Source: Corynebacterium sp. CNCTC7651 (lineage in GTDB: Bacteria > Actinomycetota > Actinomycetes > Mycobacteriales > Mycobacteriaceae). From it: a stretch of DNA of 64,000 bases. The stretch spans positions 1,178,001 to 1,242,000 of the forward strand of contig NZ_CP071246.1 in NCBI RefSeq assembly GCF_021496665.1. Direction: 5' to 3'. Both the position numbers and the translations under genes were made by a program. Shown here one piece after another: positions 30,057 to 42,508 of this stretch. The notes beneath the pieces were generated by a model that did no database searches, was not told where the DNA came from, and worked only from the letters and a program-made list of their open reading frames with translations. Every line of letters begins with the position of its first letter. The first letter of the stretch is position 1.

Positions 30057-30929
30057 ATGGAACGCTGGGAGCTCAACCACCCGCAGTACGGCCTCATCGA
30101 GGTCCGCTCCGGCTTCGACCGGGACTTTCGCTTGCTTTACGACGATTGGCCCTCCGACCCCGCTGAGCCCCCTGCAGGCGAGGACGAAGCCGAGTGGCTT
30201 ACAGGGGAAGCGTCGATACGCACCCGCGTCAAAGGCCGGATGACCAACCCACCGGTGCGACTCGAAGTCAGCGTGAACGGGCAGCCGCAAGCGCGCTACG
30301 AAAACGTGGAGAGCGCAAGGGTGCCGCTCTTCGGACACGGGAAGCTCCTTGGGGGCGGCACCGACAGGCTTGTCCCAATGGTGAGTCTGAGCACGGACCG
30401 TGCGAAACCCCACCTAAAGATTTCGATGAGCCCGTTCAAAGAGATCTTGCAGATCGAATTTCGCGAGGGCCCGACGATCGTGGAGTTCGAGCCGCCTGCC
30501 GGATCCCGCGGCGCGCGCCGGCACGAGATGATGCAGAAGAGCGCATTTCGCCGCACGATGATCCCGATGGCGGAGGGCTTGAGCAAGGGCGGGTTCGCCC
30601 TCCTTGGGCTCTTTCTCGCGCCGGTCCTGGCCCGGCTGATCAGCCGCCTGCTCGATCTGCTGCCGGACTGGGAGCTGCCGCCGCTACGCCCGCCCCACGT
30701 TGAGTTGCCTACGCCCGATCTGCCTCAGGTGGAGCTCCCGCTCCCCAACTGGAATTTCCCCGACATCACTCTGCCCGACCTGCCGGACTGGGTAGCGTGG
30801 CTTTTGGAGTACGCCGAAATCTGGCTGCCCGTGCTTATGGGCATCATCGTCGGCATCATTGCCCTGCGCAATCACCGCAAGTCCGAGCGGGCGAAAGCGC
30901 AGTGGCGCGAGGAAGACCCCGAGCGCTAG
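30057..30929 (+). CDS. Membrane protein with Pro/Leu-rich repeat segment, function unknown
   Basis: A 290-residue protein not recognised as a known family. Residues 1-170 are soluble and partly beta-rich. A membrane helix lies at about 178-198, then a stretch (about 202-243) repeats short units such as [22 protein letters not shown] and ITLPDLPDW, and a second helix follows at about 254-271 before a basic, highly charged C-terminal tail. The repeat segment between two helices is unusual. The TAG stop shares a CTAG with the convergent metK stop. Confidence 0.7.
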   Translation: MERWELNHPQYGLIEVRSGFDRDFRLLYDDWPSDPAEPPAGEDEAEWLTGEASIRTRVKGRMTNPPVRLEVSVNGQPQARYENVESARVPLFGHGKLLGGGTDRLVPMVSLSTDRAKPHLKISMSPFKEILQIEFREGPTIVEFEPPAGSRGARRHEMMQKSAFRRTMIPMAEGLSKGGFALLGLFLAPVLARLISRLLDLLPDWELPPLRPPHVELPTPDLPQVELPLPNWNFPDITLPDLPDWVAWLLEYAEIWLPVLMGIIVGIIALRNHRKSERAKAQWREEDPER

Positions 30930-32167
30930 ACGCCCGCCGCAGCCTTCAGGTCGTCGACCTTGTTCAGCCGCTCCCACGGCAGGTCAACGTCGGTGCGGCC
31001 GAAGTGGCCGTAAGCCGCAGTCTGCGCGTAGATCGGGCGGCGCAGGTCCAGCTCGCGGATGATCGCGTCCGGGCGCAGGTCGAAAACCTTCTCCACGGCC
31101 TGCTGGATGGACTCGTTCGTCTGCCCCTCAGCCGCGGTGCCGAAGGTCTCTACATACAGACCCACCGGGTTCGCGCGGCCGATGGCGTACGCCACCTGCA
31201 CCTCAACGCGGTCCGCAAGGCCTGCGGCCACGATGTTCTTGGCCACCCACCGCATTGCGTACGCTGCGGAGCGGTCCACCTTTGAGGGGTCTTTGCCGGA
31301 GAACGCACCGCCGCCGTGGCGGGCCATGCCGCCGTACGTGTCCACGATGATCTTGCGGCCGGTCAGGCCCGCGTCACCCATCGGGCCGCCGACGACGAAG
31401 GAGCCGGACGGATTAACCAGCAGCTTCGTGTCCTCGTTGTAGAAGCGCTCCAGGCCGGCATCGCGGATCACCCACTCCAGCACCTCGGTACGCAGCGCGT
31501 TTTCCAGCGCCTCACCCGTGAAGTCGGGGTCGTGCTGGGTGGAAATCACCACCGTGTCCAGGTGGACCGGGGTCTCACCGTCGTATGCGAACGTCACCTG
31601 TGTCTTGCCGTCCGGGCGCAGGCCAGTCACAATCCCGTCGTGGCGCACCTGGGACAGGCGCCGAGACAGACGGTGCGCGGTAGAGATCGGCAGCGGCATG
31701 TATTCCGGGGTTTCGTTTGTGGCGTAGCCGAACATGAGGCCTTGGTCACCGGCGCCGGACTGCTCCACGTCCTCCACCTCCGCGTTGGCGCGGGCCTCCT
31801 GCGACTGGGTGACGCCCTGCGAAATCTCCTCGGACTGGTCACCGATTGCCACGTTCACGCCGCACGTCGCGCCGTCAAAGCCCACCTCGGAGGACGTGAA
31901 GCCGATCTGCACCAGCTTGTCGCGCACAATCTTGGCGATGTTGGAGTACGCCTCCGTGCGTACTTCACCCACCACGTGCACCTGACCCGTGGTCACCAGC
32001 GTCTCCACCGCCACATGGGAGGCCGGGTCCTGCGAGAGCATGTCGTCCAGGATGGAGTCAGAGATCGCGTCGCAGATCTTGTCCGGGTGGCCCTCGGTGA
32101 CGGACTCGCTGGTAAACAGGCGGTAGTACGAGCCCACGGAGGCATCAGATACGGGGGTTACAGACAA
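30926..32167 (-). CDS. metK: S-adenosylmethionine synthetase
   Basis: A 413-residue enzyme making SAM from methionine and ATP. Motifs: [20 protein letters not shown] (about 21-40), [15 protein letters not shown] (about 140-154), and the P-loop-like [20 protein letters not shown] (about 288-307). The start is a TTG at 32167; the first 15 residues differ from the C. glutamicum enzyme, and a GTG at 32137 is an alternative. It has its own promoter at 32210-32238 and ends in a shared CTAG with the convergent gene. Confidence 0.96.
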   Translation of the reverse strand: MSVTPVSDASVGSYYRLFTSESVTEGHPDKICDAISDSILDDMLSQDPASHVAVETLVTTGQVHVVGEVRTEAYSNIAKIVRDKLVQIGFTSSEVGFDGATCGVNVAIGDQSEEISQGVTQSQEARANAEVEDVEQSGAGDQGLMFGYATNETPEYMPLPISTAHRLSRRLSQVRHDGIVTGLRPDGKTQVTFAYDGETPVHLDTVVISTQHDPDFTGEALENALRTEVLEWVIRDAGLERFYNEDTKLLVNPSGSFVVGGPMGDAGLTGRKIIVDTYGGMARHGGGAFSGKDPSKVDRSAAYAMRWVAKNIVAAGLADRVEVQVAYAIGRANPVGLYVETFGTAAEGQTNESIQQAVEKVFDLRPDAIIRELDLRRPIYAQTAAYGHFGRTDVDLPWERLNKVDDLKAAAGV

Positions 32168-32209
32168 AGCAGTCTCACACTTTCAGGATTTTGCTGATTG
32201 GATGCTTCC

Positions 32210-32238
32210 ACAATAGACCAAGCTGTCTAACTTGGCAA
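32210..32238 (-). promoter_or_regulatory. Promoter of metK
   Basis: On the minus strand TTGCCA (32233-32238) and TATTGT (32210-32215) are separated by exactly 17 bases. The -35 element lies inside the last codons of coaBC. The predicted start site is about 36 bases before the metK TTG. Confidence 0.6.
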
Positions 32239-33495
32239 TGAGACGACCTCGCCACCGCCTAGCGCCTCCACCGCATCCAGAATCCGCACCGCTACAACCT
32301 GCTTCGATCCGTCCTCCACCTCAACCGTGGACCCGTCCGCGCCAAGGATCCAACCTTGGTTCCTCGCTTCGCCGAAGACCTTGCCGCCGGCAACAGAATT
32401 CACCATCAGCAGGTCCGCCCCCTTACGCTCCAGCTTCGCGCGCCCGTACTCCAGGGGCTTGTCTGTCTCCGCCGCGAACCCCACAATCACCGCGTCCGTC
32501 TCCCCCGCATCCCGCTTTTCGACGATCGATTTCAAAATGTCCGGGTTCTCCACCAACCGCACGGTGGACAAATCGTCGTCCGCGATGCCCTTCTTCAGCT
32601 TGGAGTCGGCCTCGTGCTCCGGCCGGTAGTCCGCAACCGCGGCCGCCATGATGACCACGTCCGCATCCCCCACCCGCTCCAGCATCGCGTCCTGCATCTC
32701 GCGTGCGGAGCGCACCCGCACAATCTCCGCCCCGGCCGGTGTTTCCAGCTCGTCCACAGCACCAGCGACAATGGTGACCTTTGCGCCCCGCTGCGCCGCA
32801 ACCTCGCCAAGGGCAAACCCCTGCCGTCCGGACGAGCGGTTGCCGATGTAGCGGACAGGATCAATGTTCTCCTGCGTTCCGCCCGCGCTGATGAGCACAC
32901 GCTTACCTTCAAGTCCCCGGCCGAACGCGCCAGTCTCCGCCACCGTGCGAGCCAGATCCGCAATTTGCGCTGGTTCCAGCATCCGGCCAGGGCCAGAGTC
33001 CTTGCCGGTCAGACGCCCGTGCGCGGGTTCCAACACAGTGATGCCGCGCGAGCGCAGCGTTGCCACGTTCGCCTGCGTCGCCGGGTTGTTCCACATCTCT
33101 GTATGCATCGCTGGGGCGACCACCACCGGGCAAGTGGCAACCAGCACTGTGGCTGTCAACAGGTCATCCGCCCGCCCCGCCGCGATCCGGGCCATTACAT
33201 CCGCTGTCGCCGGGGCGATCACCACAAGGTCAGCCTCTTGGCCAACACGGACGTGCTGCACTTCATCCACGCGCGTGAACACGCCAGTGTCTACCGGGTT
33301 GCCGGAAAGTGCCTCAAACGTCGCGGCACCCACAAACTCCAATGCATTCGGGGTGGGCACGACTCGCACGTCGCAGCCCTGCTCTTTGAAGTCGCGCACC
33401 ACATGGCACGCCTTGTATGCCGCAATTCCCCCACTAACGCCAACGACGACGCTGTACTCGGCAGTGGTGTCTCCCTTGGTCTCAGACAGAGTCAT
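32227..33495 (-). CDS. coaBC: Bifunctional phosphopantothenoylcysteine decarboxylase / phosphopantothenate-cysteine ligase
   Basis: A 422-residue CoA biosynthesis enzyme. The N-terminal flavin-dependent decarboxylase (CoaC, about 1-190) has GVSGGIAAYKACHVV (about 19-33), PATADVMARIAAG and the PAMHTEMW motif (about 122-129). The C-terminal ligase (CoaB, about 200-420) has LISAGGTQENIDPVRYIGN (about 212-230) and IMAAAVADYRP. ATG at 33495 is used; an upstream in-frame extension lacks homology. A TACACT box ends 8 bases before it, suggesting a leaderless mRNA. Confidence 0.95.
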   Translation of the reverse strand: MTLSETKGDTTAEYSVVVGVSGGIAAYKACHVVRDFKEQGCDVRVVPTPNALEFVGAATFEALSGNPVDTGVFTRVDEVQHVRVGQEADLVVIAPATADVMARIAAGRADDLLTATVLVATCPVVVAPAMHTEMWNNPATQANVATLRSRGITVLEPAHGRLTGKDSGPGRMLEPAQIADLARTVAETGAFGRGLEGKRVLISAGGTQENIDPVRYIGNRSSGRQGFALGEVAAQRGAKVTIVAGAVDELETPAGAEIVRVRSAREMQDAMLERVGDADVVIMAAAVADYRPEHEADSKLKKGIADDDLSTVRLVENPDILKSIVEKRDAGETDAVIVGFAAETDKPLEYGRAKLERKGADLLMVNSVAGGKVFGEARNQGWILGADGSTVEVEDGSKQVVAVRILDAVEALGGGEVVSLPS

Positions 33496-33503
33496 AGAGG
33501 CCA

Positions 33504-33509
33504 AGTGTA
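33504..33509 (-). promoter_or_regulatory. Possible -10 box of coaBC (leaderless arrangement)
   Basis: TACACT followed by TGGCCTCT and then the coaBC ATG on the minus strand: 8 bases between the box and the start codon, with no ribosome binding site. The -35 region is not recognisable. Confidence 0.5.
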
Positions 33510-33539
33510 CGCACACCGCGCCGGTACAGCGCCGTCGTT

Positions 33540-33557
33540 CCGCGCGCAAGCGCGCGG
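33540..33557. repeat. GC-rich palindrome between rpoZ and coaBC
   Basis: CCGCGCGC (33540-33547) and GCGCGCGG (33550-33557) are separated by AA. It would form a very stable hairpin in the rpoZ-coaBC spacer. No T-run follows on either strand, so it may pause or protect the rpoZ mRNA 3' end rather than terminate efficiently. Confidence 0.5.
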
Positions 33558-33573
33558 TGAAGCAGATGCAGGC

Positions 33574-33891
33574 TTAGCGGCCTTCTTCGTGCTCGAGGAG
33601 GCCCGCCTGGATCTCGCGAAGCGCGATGGAGAGGGGCTTCTCGCCCGGCTCCGGGTTAACCAGCGGGCCGATGAACTCAAAGACACCCTCGTCCGAGTTC
33701 TGGTAGAAGCTGTTGATCTGGCGAGCGCGCTTAGCTGCGAAGATGACCAGGGCGTACTTCGACGAAACCTTGGTCAGCAGCTCATCGATCGGGGGTGCGG
33801 TAATGCCCTCCGGCTCATCGTAGACGCGCTCCTGCGCCGCCTCCGGGGCCTCGGCGGTGGTCTGCGACAGATCGTCGGTTACGTTGCTCAC
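33574..33891 (-). CDS. rpoZ: RNA polymerase omega subunit
   Basis: A 105-residue RpoZ protein, the small subunit that helps assemble RNA polymerase around beta'. The core [20 protein letters not shown] (about 32-51) followed by AAKRARQIN is the family signature. The N-terminal 30 residues are an acidic actinobacterial extension, and the C-terminus carries [15 protein letters not shown]. Start GTG. It follows gmk by 31 bp in the mihF-gmk-rpoZ order. Confidence 0.95.
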   Translation of the reverse strand: MSNVTDDLSQTTAEAPEAAQERVYDEPEGITAPPIDELLTKVSSKYALVIFAAKRARQINSFYQNSDEGVFEFIGPLVNPEPGEKPLSIALREIQAGLLEHEEGR

Positions 33892-33922
33892 TTAATTCCT
33901 ACTCGTCTAACGCTCGATTTGG

Positions 33923-34495
33923 TTATTGGTTCTTGAGAATCTCCGCGATCGCGGCCACGGCACGCTCCACATCGTCGTTCACCACAACGCTGTCAAACTC
34001 GCCCTGCGCGTTCAGCTCTTCGCGGGCCGTCTCAAGCCGGCGCGCAATCACATCCTCCGTCTCGGTACCGCGGCCGGTCAGCCGTTGCACCAAAATCTCC
34101 CACGACGGCGGCGCCAAGAACACGGTGGCAGCCTCCGGCATCAGGCGCTTGATGTTGCGTGCACCCTCAAGATCGACCTCCACCAGGACGGGTTGCCCTG
34201 CGGCAAGCGCCTCACGGATCGGGCCGGCGGGAGTGCCGGAGCGCTGCAGGCCACCGTGAATGTCGGCCCACTCCAACATCTCCCCCGCATCAATCCGGTC
34301 CTGGAACTGTGCGGGCGAGACAAAGAAGTAATCCCTGCCGTCCACCTCACCAGGCCGCGGGGCGCGGGTGGTCATGGACACGGAGAAATAGAGATCCGGC
34401 ACGTCGCTGCGCAGGCGCTGCACCACGGTGGATTTCCCCACCGCAGACGGGCCCGCAAGAACAACAAGCCGGCCGCGGGACGTGTCCTCTGCCAC
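33923..34495 (-). CDS. gmk: Guanylate kinase
   Basis: A 190-residue kinase phosphorylating GMP to GDP. The P-loop is GPSAVGKST (about 15-23), with the GMP-binding segment [21 protein letters not shown] (about 38-58, quoted span kept short: [11 protein letters not shown]) and the acidic DLEGARNIK region near 108. Start GTG at 34495, three bases after the mihF stop codon. Confidence 0.96.
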   Translation of the reverse strand: MAEDTSRGRLVVLAGPSAVGKSTVVQRLRSDVPDLYFSVSMTTRAPRPGEVDGRDYFFVSPAQFQDRIDAGEMLEWADIHGGLQRSGTPAGPIREALAAGQPVLVEVDLEGARNIKRLMPEAATVFLAPPSWEILVQRLTGRGTETEDVIARRLETAREELNAQGEFDSVVVNDDVERAVAAIAEILKNQ

Positions 34496-34498
34496 GGT

Positions 34499-34822
34499 TT
34501 AGTCCTCGGAGTAGCCGAAGCGCTCCAGCAGAGCGCGACGCTGACGGTCACCCAGGCCGCGCAGACGACGGGTCTGAGCGATCTCGAGCTCTTCCATGAT
34601 CTCGCGAGCCTTCACCTTGCCCACCTTCGGCATAGCCTCAAGAAGAGCGGAGACCTTGGTCTTGCCGACGATCTCATCGGTGTCAGCCTTGTCCAGGACA
34701 TCCTTCAGGGTGGTCTCGCCGCGCTTCAGGGACGCCTTGAGCTCTGCGCGCTGCTTACGGGCCTCAGCCGCCTTCTCCAGTGCTGCCTTGCGCTGCTCAT
34801 CGGTCAACTGTGGAAGTGCCAC
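34499..34822 (-). CDS. mihF: Integration host factor, actinobacterial type (mIHF)
   Basis: A 107-residue basic nucleoid protein of the mycobacterial IHF family, unrelated to alpha/beta IHF, first known as a host factor for phage L5 integration. It shows the alpha-helical start ALPQLTDEQRKAALEKAAEA and the helix-two-turn-helix region MPKVGKVKAREIMEELEI (about 62-79). GTG at 34822 follows GGAGGA by 4 bases, so the longer in-frame form from 34861 is rejected. First gene of mihF-gmk-rpoZ. Confidence 0.93.
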   Translation of the reverse strand: MALPQLTDEQRKAALEKAAEARKQRAELKASLKRGETTLKDVLDKADTDEIVGKTKVSALLEAMPKVGKVKAREIMEELEIAQTRRLRGLGDRQRRALLERFGYSED

Positions 34823-35051
34823 GGATTCCTCCAAAAAGTAGTAGTTCGGTTCGGTCTTCAAGTCTTAGCATCGACCGTCCCCAGACCGCTGCAGCGGTAC
34901 CGCCAGAATGTACCCGACGAGAATTGCACCGTTGCAACTTCGAGGCTTCGGCCAAGTGTAGCACTGCGAAAGTGCTGCCGCGCTGACGCAACTGGCATTT
35001 AGCCACGTCAACGGGTCGACGGGACTAAACTACCAGGGTTTTTCCCTCGGC
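34823..35051 (-). promoter_or_regulatory. mihF upstream region with promoter-like boxes and two palindromes
   Basis: This 229-bp spacer holds no gene. On the minus strand it has TACACT (34955-34960) in the context TACACTTGG, a second candidate TACATT about 45 bases closer to mihF, an inverted repeat TTGCA-ACGG-TGCAA (around 34927-34940), and the perfect 14-bp palindrome ACCGCTGCAGCGGT at 34886-34899 about 65 bases before mihF. A long leader and operator-like symmetry suggest regulated mihF expression (inference). Confidence 0.4.
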
Positions 35052-35887
35052 CTAAATAGACCCGCCGGAAAGGCGCTGGCCAGCGAGCTCTTCCGCCTGT
35101 TTCCGCAGCTCAGCCACCCCGGGCCCATGCGCCAGCACGGACCGGGACACACTCGGAAACACTAGCTCGGTTCGTGACCCGCCGAGGCGATCCGCGTCCT
35201 CAAACGTCGCCCCCTGCGCGCCGACACCGGGCATCAGCACCGGCCCCGAAAGCTCATCCAGGGCAAGGTGCTTATCGACGGTAGCTCCCACCACAACGCC
35301 CACATGCGAAGCCCCGAACTGCGCATTTAGCGCCGCGCACTCGTCCACCATGAACTGTGCAACGGTCGGCGCCTCCGGCACGCCCAGCGTAGCCGATTGG
35401 AACTCCACAGCCTCCGGGTTAGAGTTGGCGGCCATCACAAACACGCCCTTGCCATGCTCGGCCGCCAGCTCCACCGCGGGCGCGAGCGAGCCGACGCCGA
35501 GGTACGGCGTAAGCGTCACCGCATCAGCCTCGAGCGGGGACCCCGGCGCGAGCCACGCCGCGGCGTATCCGGCCATGGTGGATCCGATGTCGCCGCGCTT
35601 TGCGTCAGCAATGCTCAGCGTGCCGGTCTCGCGCAACGCCGCGAGCGTCTCCTCCAGCACCGCGAACCCCTGGGATCCGAAGCGCTCGAAAAACGCCACC
35701 TGGGGCTTCACCACCGCAACAACGTCCGCGAACGCCTCCACGCACGTCAGCGCGAAAGTGCGTACACCGTCCGCAGAATCCGGCAGGCCCCATTGGGTCA
35801 GCAGCTTGGCGTGCGGGTCGATGCCCACGCACAGCCTGCGGCGCTGCTCACCCGCGGCAATCAGACGCTCACCGAAGCTCGCCGCCA

Positions 35888-35888
<1 letters not shown>
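35052..35888 (-). CDS. pyrF: Orotidine 5'-phosphate decarboxylase (PyrF type 2)
   Basis: A 278-residue decarboxylase making UMP from OMP, the last step of the pathway. It belongs to the longer actinobacterial subfamily: CVGIDPHAKLL (about 20-30), VVKPQVAFFERFG (about 59-71) and the catalytic DAKRGDIGSTM (about 94-104). Its ATG overlaps the carB TAA by one base (TAATG), so translation is coupled. Last gene of the pyr operon. Confidence 0.96.
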
Positions 35889-39235
<3,347 letters not shown>

Positions 39236-39700
39236 TTATTTGGCCTCCTGGATCTGGATGGTGGCCTGTTGGGGGCCGGTCTTGGAAAGGTGGCGGACCA
39301 GTTTGCGGGTGTCCACGCCGCGGATGCCGGTCACGCCTTGGTTGCGCAGCTCTTCTTCGAGGCTGCGCTGCGAGCGGAAATTCGAAGGGATGCGCGAGAC
39401 ATCGCGCACGACCACCGCCGCGGGAGTAATCGACCCATCGCCCGAGCTGTCCTCGCTATTCCAGCCCACGTTGCCAATTTGGGGTGCGGCGAAGACCAGG
39501 ATCTGGCCCTCACGCTCCGGCGAGGTCATCTCTCGCTGGTAGCCGAACATGTCGACGGTGTGGGTGCAGGTGCCTTCGATCTCCTCAGCGCCAGCCTCAG
39601 TGCCGGCCTCAGCGCCGGTGCTGCCCGCACCGATTGCGAAGCCGGGGAATTCGGTGCCGTCGGCCAAGACCAGCACGGCAGGGATGCGGTGGTTGCTCAT
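39236..39700 (-). CDS. carA: Carbamoyl phosphate synthase small subunit, truncated: N-terminal domain only
   Basis: A 154-residue CarA that matches only the N-terminal small-chain domain. Normal CarA is about 380-395 residues and has a C-terminal class I glutamine amidotransferase domain with a Cys-His-Glu triad; here the frame ends in QIQEAK and TAA, with the carB ATG next. Recognisable blocks are VLVLADGTEFPGF (about 8-20), FGYQREMTSPEREGQILVFA (about 53-72), APQIGNVGWNSED (about 73-85), VVRDVSRIPSNFR (about 98-110) and GIRGVDTRKLVRHL (about 126-139). A Gly/Ala/Glu-rich insert occupies about 24-42. The ATG overlaps the pyrC TAA (TAATG). Ordered context argues against a random remnant, but function is unproven. 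Confidence 0.85.
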   Translation of the reverse strand: MSNHRIPAVLVLADGTEFPGFAIGAGSTGAEAGTEAGAEEIEGTCTHTVDMFGYQREMTSPEREGQILVFAAPQIGNVGWNSEDSSGDGSITPAAVVVRDVSRIPSNFRSQRSLEEELRNQGVTGIRGVDTRKLVRHLSKTGPQQATIQIQEAK

Positions 39701-40983
39701 TAGAAGTCCTTTTCCATGTATGTGGTCGTGCCGCGCAGCCAGGTGGCCACGATTTTCGCGTTGAACGCCATCTCCTCGTACGGGGTGTTGGATGCTTTGG
39801 ATTGCAGTTCTTTGCCGTGGACAACCCACGTCGCATCCGGGTTCACCAAGGTCAGGTTGGCCGGCTCGCCTACAGCGATCGGGCGGCCCTGGTCCTCCAG
39901 GCGGAGGATCTCCGCCGGGCGTTCACTCATAACCTTGGCAACGAAGCGCCAGTCCGCTAGCCCCGACTGGACGAAAACCTGGGCGACGACGGCCAGCGAG
40001 GTCTCCAGGCCCAGCATGCCGGGCTTCGCGTGCTCGAACTCCACGCACTTGTCCTCGGAGCCGTGCGGGGCGTGATCGGTGGCCACAACATCAATGGTGC
40101 CGTCGAGCAGCGCGTCGCGCAGCGCCACGGTGTCGCGGGCCTCGCGCAGCGGCGGGTTGACGCGGTAGTTGCCGTCGTAGGTGTTCAAGCAGTCGTCGGT
40201 AAGCAGCAAGTGGTGCGGGGTGACCTCGGCCGTGATCTCGATGCCCTGGCCCTTCGCCCAGCGCAGGAGCTCGACGGTGCCCTCGGTGGAGGCGTGGCAG
40301 AGGTGGTAGCGCCCGCCATAGTCGCGGGTCATGATCGCGTCGCGCGCCACGATGGATTCTTCCGCCACGCGCGGCCAGCCGCGCAAGCCCAGCTTGGCCG
40401 CGGTCTCGCCCTCGTGGGCGCAGGCATCCGCGGTCATGCGGTGGTCCTCGGCGTGCTGGGCCAAGATGACGTCGTACGCCTTGGCGTACTCGATGGCGCG
40501 GCGCATGAGCTGCGGGTCATTTACACAGCGCCCGTCGTCGGAGAACATGCGCACGTGGCTGCGGGACATCAGCCCGATCTCAGTGAGCTGTTCGCCTGCG
40601 AGCCCCTGAGTGATGGAGCCGACCGGGTACACGTCGCACTTGCCGTACTCCTGCCCCTTGTTCCACACCGCTTCCGCCAGGAACGGCTGATCAATCACCG
40701 GCTGGGTGTTCGCCATGGTGAACACGGCGGTGAAGCCGCCCTTGGCCGCGGCGTCGGAGCCGGTGGCAATGGTCTCGGTGTCCTCGCGACCCGGCTCGCG
40801 CAGGTGCACGTGCATGTCCACCAGGCCCGGCAGGAGGATGTTACCCCCGCAGTCAAGGACAGTGTCAGCATCGGCGAATGGCTCTGCGCCGATGGATTCG
40901 ATCACACCGCCGTCGACATCGATGAGGATGTTGGTCACGTCCTCGCCGTACGGGCGGACGTTGTTCAGCGCTAGCGTGCTCAT
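39700..40983 (-). CDS. pyrC: Dihydroorotase
   Basis: A 427-residue amidohydrolase of the type I dihydroorotase class closing carbamoyl aspartate to dihydroorotate. Metal site: [12 protein letters not shown] (about 54-65) near the N-terminus; later [14 protein letters not shown] (about 226-239) and the catalytic ATDHAPHG (about 302-309), followed by [11 protein letters not shown]. The start overlaps the pyrB stop by 4 bases (ATGA). Confidence 0.96.
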   Translation of the reverse strand: MSTLALNNVRPYGEDVTNILIDVDGGVIESIGAEPFADADTVLDCGGNILLPGLVDMHVHLREPGREDTETIATGSDAAAKGGFTAVFTMANTQPVIDQPFLAEAVWNKGQEYGKCDVYPVGSITQGLAGEQLTEIGLMSRSHVRMFSDDGRCVNDPQLMRRAIEYAKAYDVILAQHAEDHRMTADACAHEGETAAKLGLRGWPRVAEESIVARDAIMTRDYGGRYHLCHASTEGTVELLRWAKGQGIEITAEVTPHHLLLTDDCLNTYDGNYRVNPPLREARDTVALRDALLDGTIDVVATDHAPHGSEDKCVEFEHAKPGMLGLETSLAVVAQVFVQSGLADWRFVAKVMSERPAEILRLEDQGRPIAVGEPANLTLVNPDATWVVHGKELQSKASNTPYEEMAFNAKIVATWLRGTTTYMEKDF

Positions 40984-41915
40984 GCGCGCGCTCCTTCCTC
41001 GCCGCTTGCCAGCAGCGTAAACAGCACGGCCATGCGGGTGTACACGCCGTTGGATACCTGGCCCAGCACTACCGTGTTAGGGCGGTCGGCCACGTCGAAG
41101 TTGATTTCCATGCCGCGCAGCATCGGGCCGGGGTGCATAATCAGCGCGTCCTCCCGCAGCCTCTCCGCCCGCGCGGCGGAGAGCCCGAACAGCGTGGCGT
41201 ACTCGCGGTGGGACGGGAAGAAACCGCCGTGCATGCGCTCCGCCTGCACGCGAAGCATCATGACCACATCCGGCTGCTGCTCAATCGCCGCGTCAAAGTC
41301 GTGCGTGGTCTCGCACGGCCAGTGCTCCACCCCGGTTGGCATGAGCGTTGGCGGGGCGACTAGGGTCACGCGCGCGCCGAGCGCGCTGAGCAGGTCAACG
41401 TTGGAGCGCGCCACGCGGGAGTGCAGGATATCGCCCACCAGGATCACGTGCTTGCCCGCCACATCGCCGATGTGCTGGCGCATGGTCACGGCATCCAGCA
41501 GCGCCTGGGTGGGGTGCTGGTGCTGGCCGTCGCCCGCGTTGATGATGCTGGTTTCAGGCAGCCACTGGCGCAGCAGGTTCGGCGCGCCGGAGGCCGGGTG
41601 GCGCATCACAATCGCGTCCGCGCCCACCGCAGCCAGCGTCGCCGCCGTGTCCTTTAGGCTCTCGCCCTTCTTCACGCTGGAGCTAGATGCGGCGACGTTG
41701 ATCACGTCCGCGCTCATCCACTTGCCCGCGGTTTCAAAGCTGGAGCGGGTGCGCGTGGAGTTCTCGTAGAACAGGGTGAAGATGGTGCGCCCGCGCAGCG
41801 TGGGCAACTTCTTGATCTCGCGGCCGTCCAGCGCCTCGCGGAAGCGGTCGGCCTCATCCATCAGGCCCACAATTTCTTCGCGGGTCAAGTCTTGAATGCT
41901 GATCAGGTGCTTCAT
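40980..41915 (-). CDS. pyrB: Aspartate carbamoyltransferase catalytic subunit
   Basis: A 311-residue transferase joining carbamoyl phosphate to aspartate. The carbamoyl phosphate motif is [10 protein letters not shown] (about 52-61), with [10 protein letters not shown] (about 103) and the [14 protein letters not shown] region (about 131-144), then [11 protein letters not shown] (about 162). No regulatory pyrI is present, as usual in actinobacteria. Its ATG directly follows the pyrR stop. Confidence 0.96.
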   Translation of the reverse strand: MKHLISIQDLTREEIVGLMDEADRFREALDGREIKKLPTLRGRTIFTLFYENSTRTRSSFETAGKWMSADVINVAASSSSVKKGESLKDTAATLAAVGADAIVMRHPASGAPNLLRQWLPETSIINAGDGQHQHPTQALLDAVTMRQHIGDVAGKHVILVGDILHSRVARSNVDLLSALGARVTLVAPPTLMPTGVEHWPCETTHDFDAAIEQQPDVVMMLRVQAERMHGGFFPSHREYATLFGLSAARAERLREDALIMHPGPMLRGMEINFDVADRPNTVVLGQVSNGVYTRMAVLFTLLASGEEGARA

Positions 41916-42479
41916 CTACTCCGCCTCCTTGGTCAGGGTGACGCCATCGCAATCGTCGATAGGCGTGAGGCTCACGGTCACATCCTCGGTTTTCGCGGTG
42001 GGGATGTTCTTGCCCACGTAATCCGCCCTAATGGGCAACTCGCGGTGACCGCGGTCCACCAACACTGCCAGCTGGATCACCTGGGGGCGGCCGATATCGC
42101 GCAAGCTGTCCAGCGCCGCGCGGATGGTGCGCCCGGAATACAGCACGTCGTCCACCAAGATGACGGTCGCGCCGTTGATGTCGCCCGGAATGTTCGTCGG
42201 CCGCAGCGCGCGGTGGGGCTTATCGCGCAAGTCGTCGCGGTACAGCGTCACATCCAGGCTGCCTACCGGCACCGTGACCCCGCTGAACTCTTCAACCGCG
42301 TCCGCTATGCGCTGCGCTAAGGGCACACCCCCCGACGGAATACCCAGCAGCATGACTTTGGCAGACGACTCAGTGTCCAGCGCCGTCTTCTCAATAATCT
42401 GGTGCGCGATGCGTGCGATAGTTCGCCCGACGTCTTGAGCCGTCAATAGCTCAACCGTCGCGCGGTTACTCTCACTCAT
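41916..42479 (-). CDS. pyrR: Pyrimidine operon regulator / uracil phosphoribosyltransferase PyrR
   Basis: A 187-residue PyrR, an RNA-binding regulator with weak uracil phosphoribosyltransferase activity. The PRPP-binding motif is [18 protein letters not shown] (about 103-120), and the N-terminal [11 protein letters not shown] helix and [12 protein letters not shown] (about 48-59) are family features. The ATG follows AAGGAGGT by 4 bases. That site lies within a PyrR-binding-like sequence, suggesting translational self-control as in mycobacteria. First gene of pyrR-pyrB-pyrC-carA-carB-pyrF. Confidence 0.96.
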   Translation of the reverse strand: MSESNRATVELLTAQDVGRTIARIAHQIIEKTALDTESSAKVMLLGIPSGGVPLAQRIADAVEEFSGVTVPVGSLDVTLYRDDLRDKPHRALRPTNIPGDINGATVILVDDVLYSGRTIRAALDSLRDIGRPQVIQLAVLVDRGHRELPIRADYVGKNIPTAKTEDVTVSLTPIDDCDGVTLTKEAE

Positions 42480-42481
42480 CG

Positions 42482-42508
42482 GACCTCCTTCCCCGCCTCT
42501 CTGTGCGG
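42482..42508 (-). promoter_or_regulatory. PyrR-binding-loop-like RNA element overlapping the pyrR ribosome binding site
   Basis: On the minus strand the pyrR leader carries CACAGAGAGGC followed by GGGGAAGGAGG, close to the CAGAGAGG core of known PyrR RNA-binding loops, and its 3' half is the Shine-Dalgarno sequence. No attenuator terminator is seen before pyrR. Known mycobacterial PyrR represses translation through such an overlap; the same is inferred here. Confidence 0.65.

Noticed and set aside
32356..33936. 526-codon plus-strand frame opposite coaBC and rpoZ
   Set aside because: Spans two real genes and their spacer on the other strand, has no plausible ribosome site and no family signal.
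34499..34861. Longer mIHF from 34861
   Set aside because: The GTG at 34822 has GGAGGA at the right distance and gives the normal mIHF start; the upstream 13 residues lack a ribosome site.
39236..39829. Frameshifted full-length carA
   Set aside because: The bases between the carA stop and the flanking genes are fully used by carB and pyrC; no frame contains a class I glutaminase motif, so a single frameshift cannot restore the domain.
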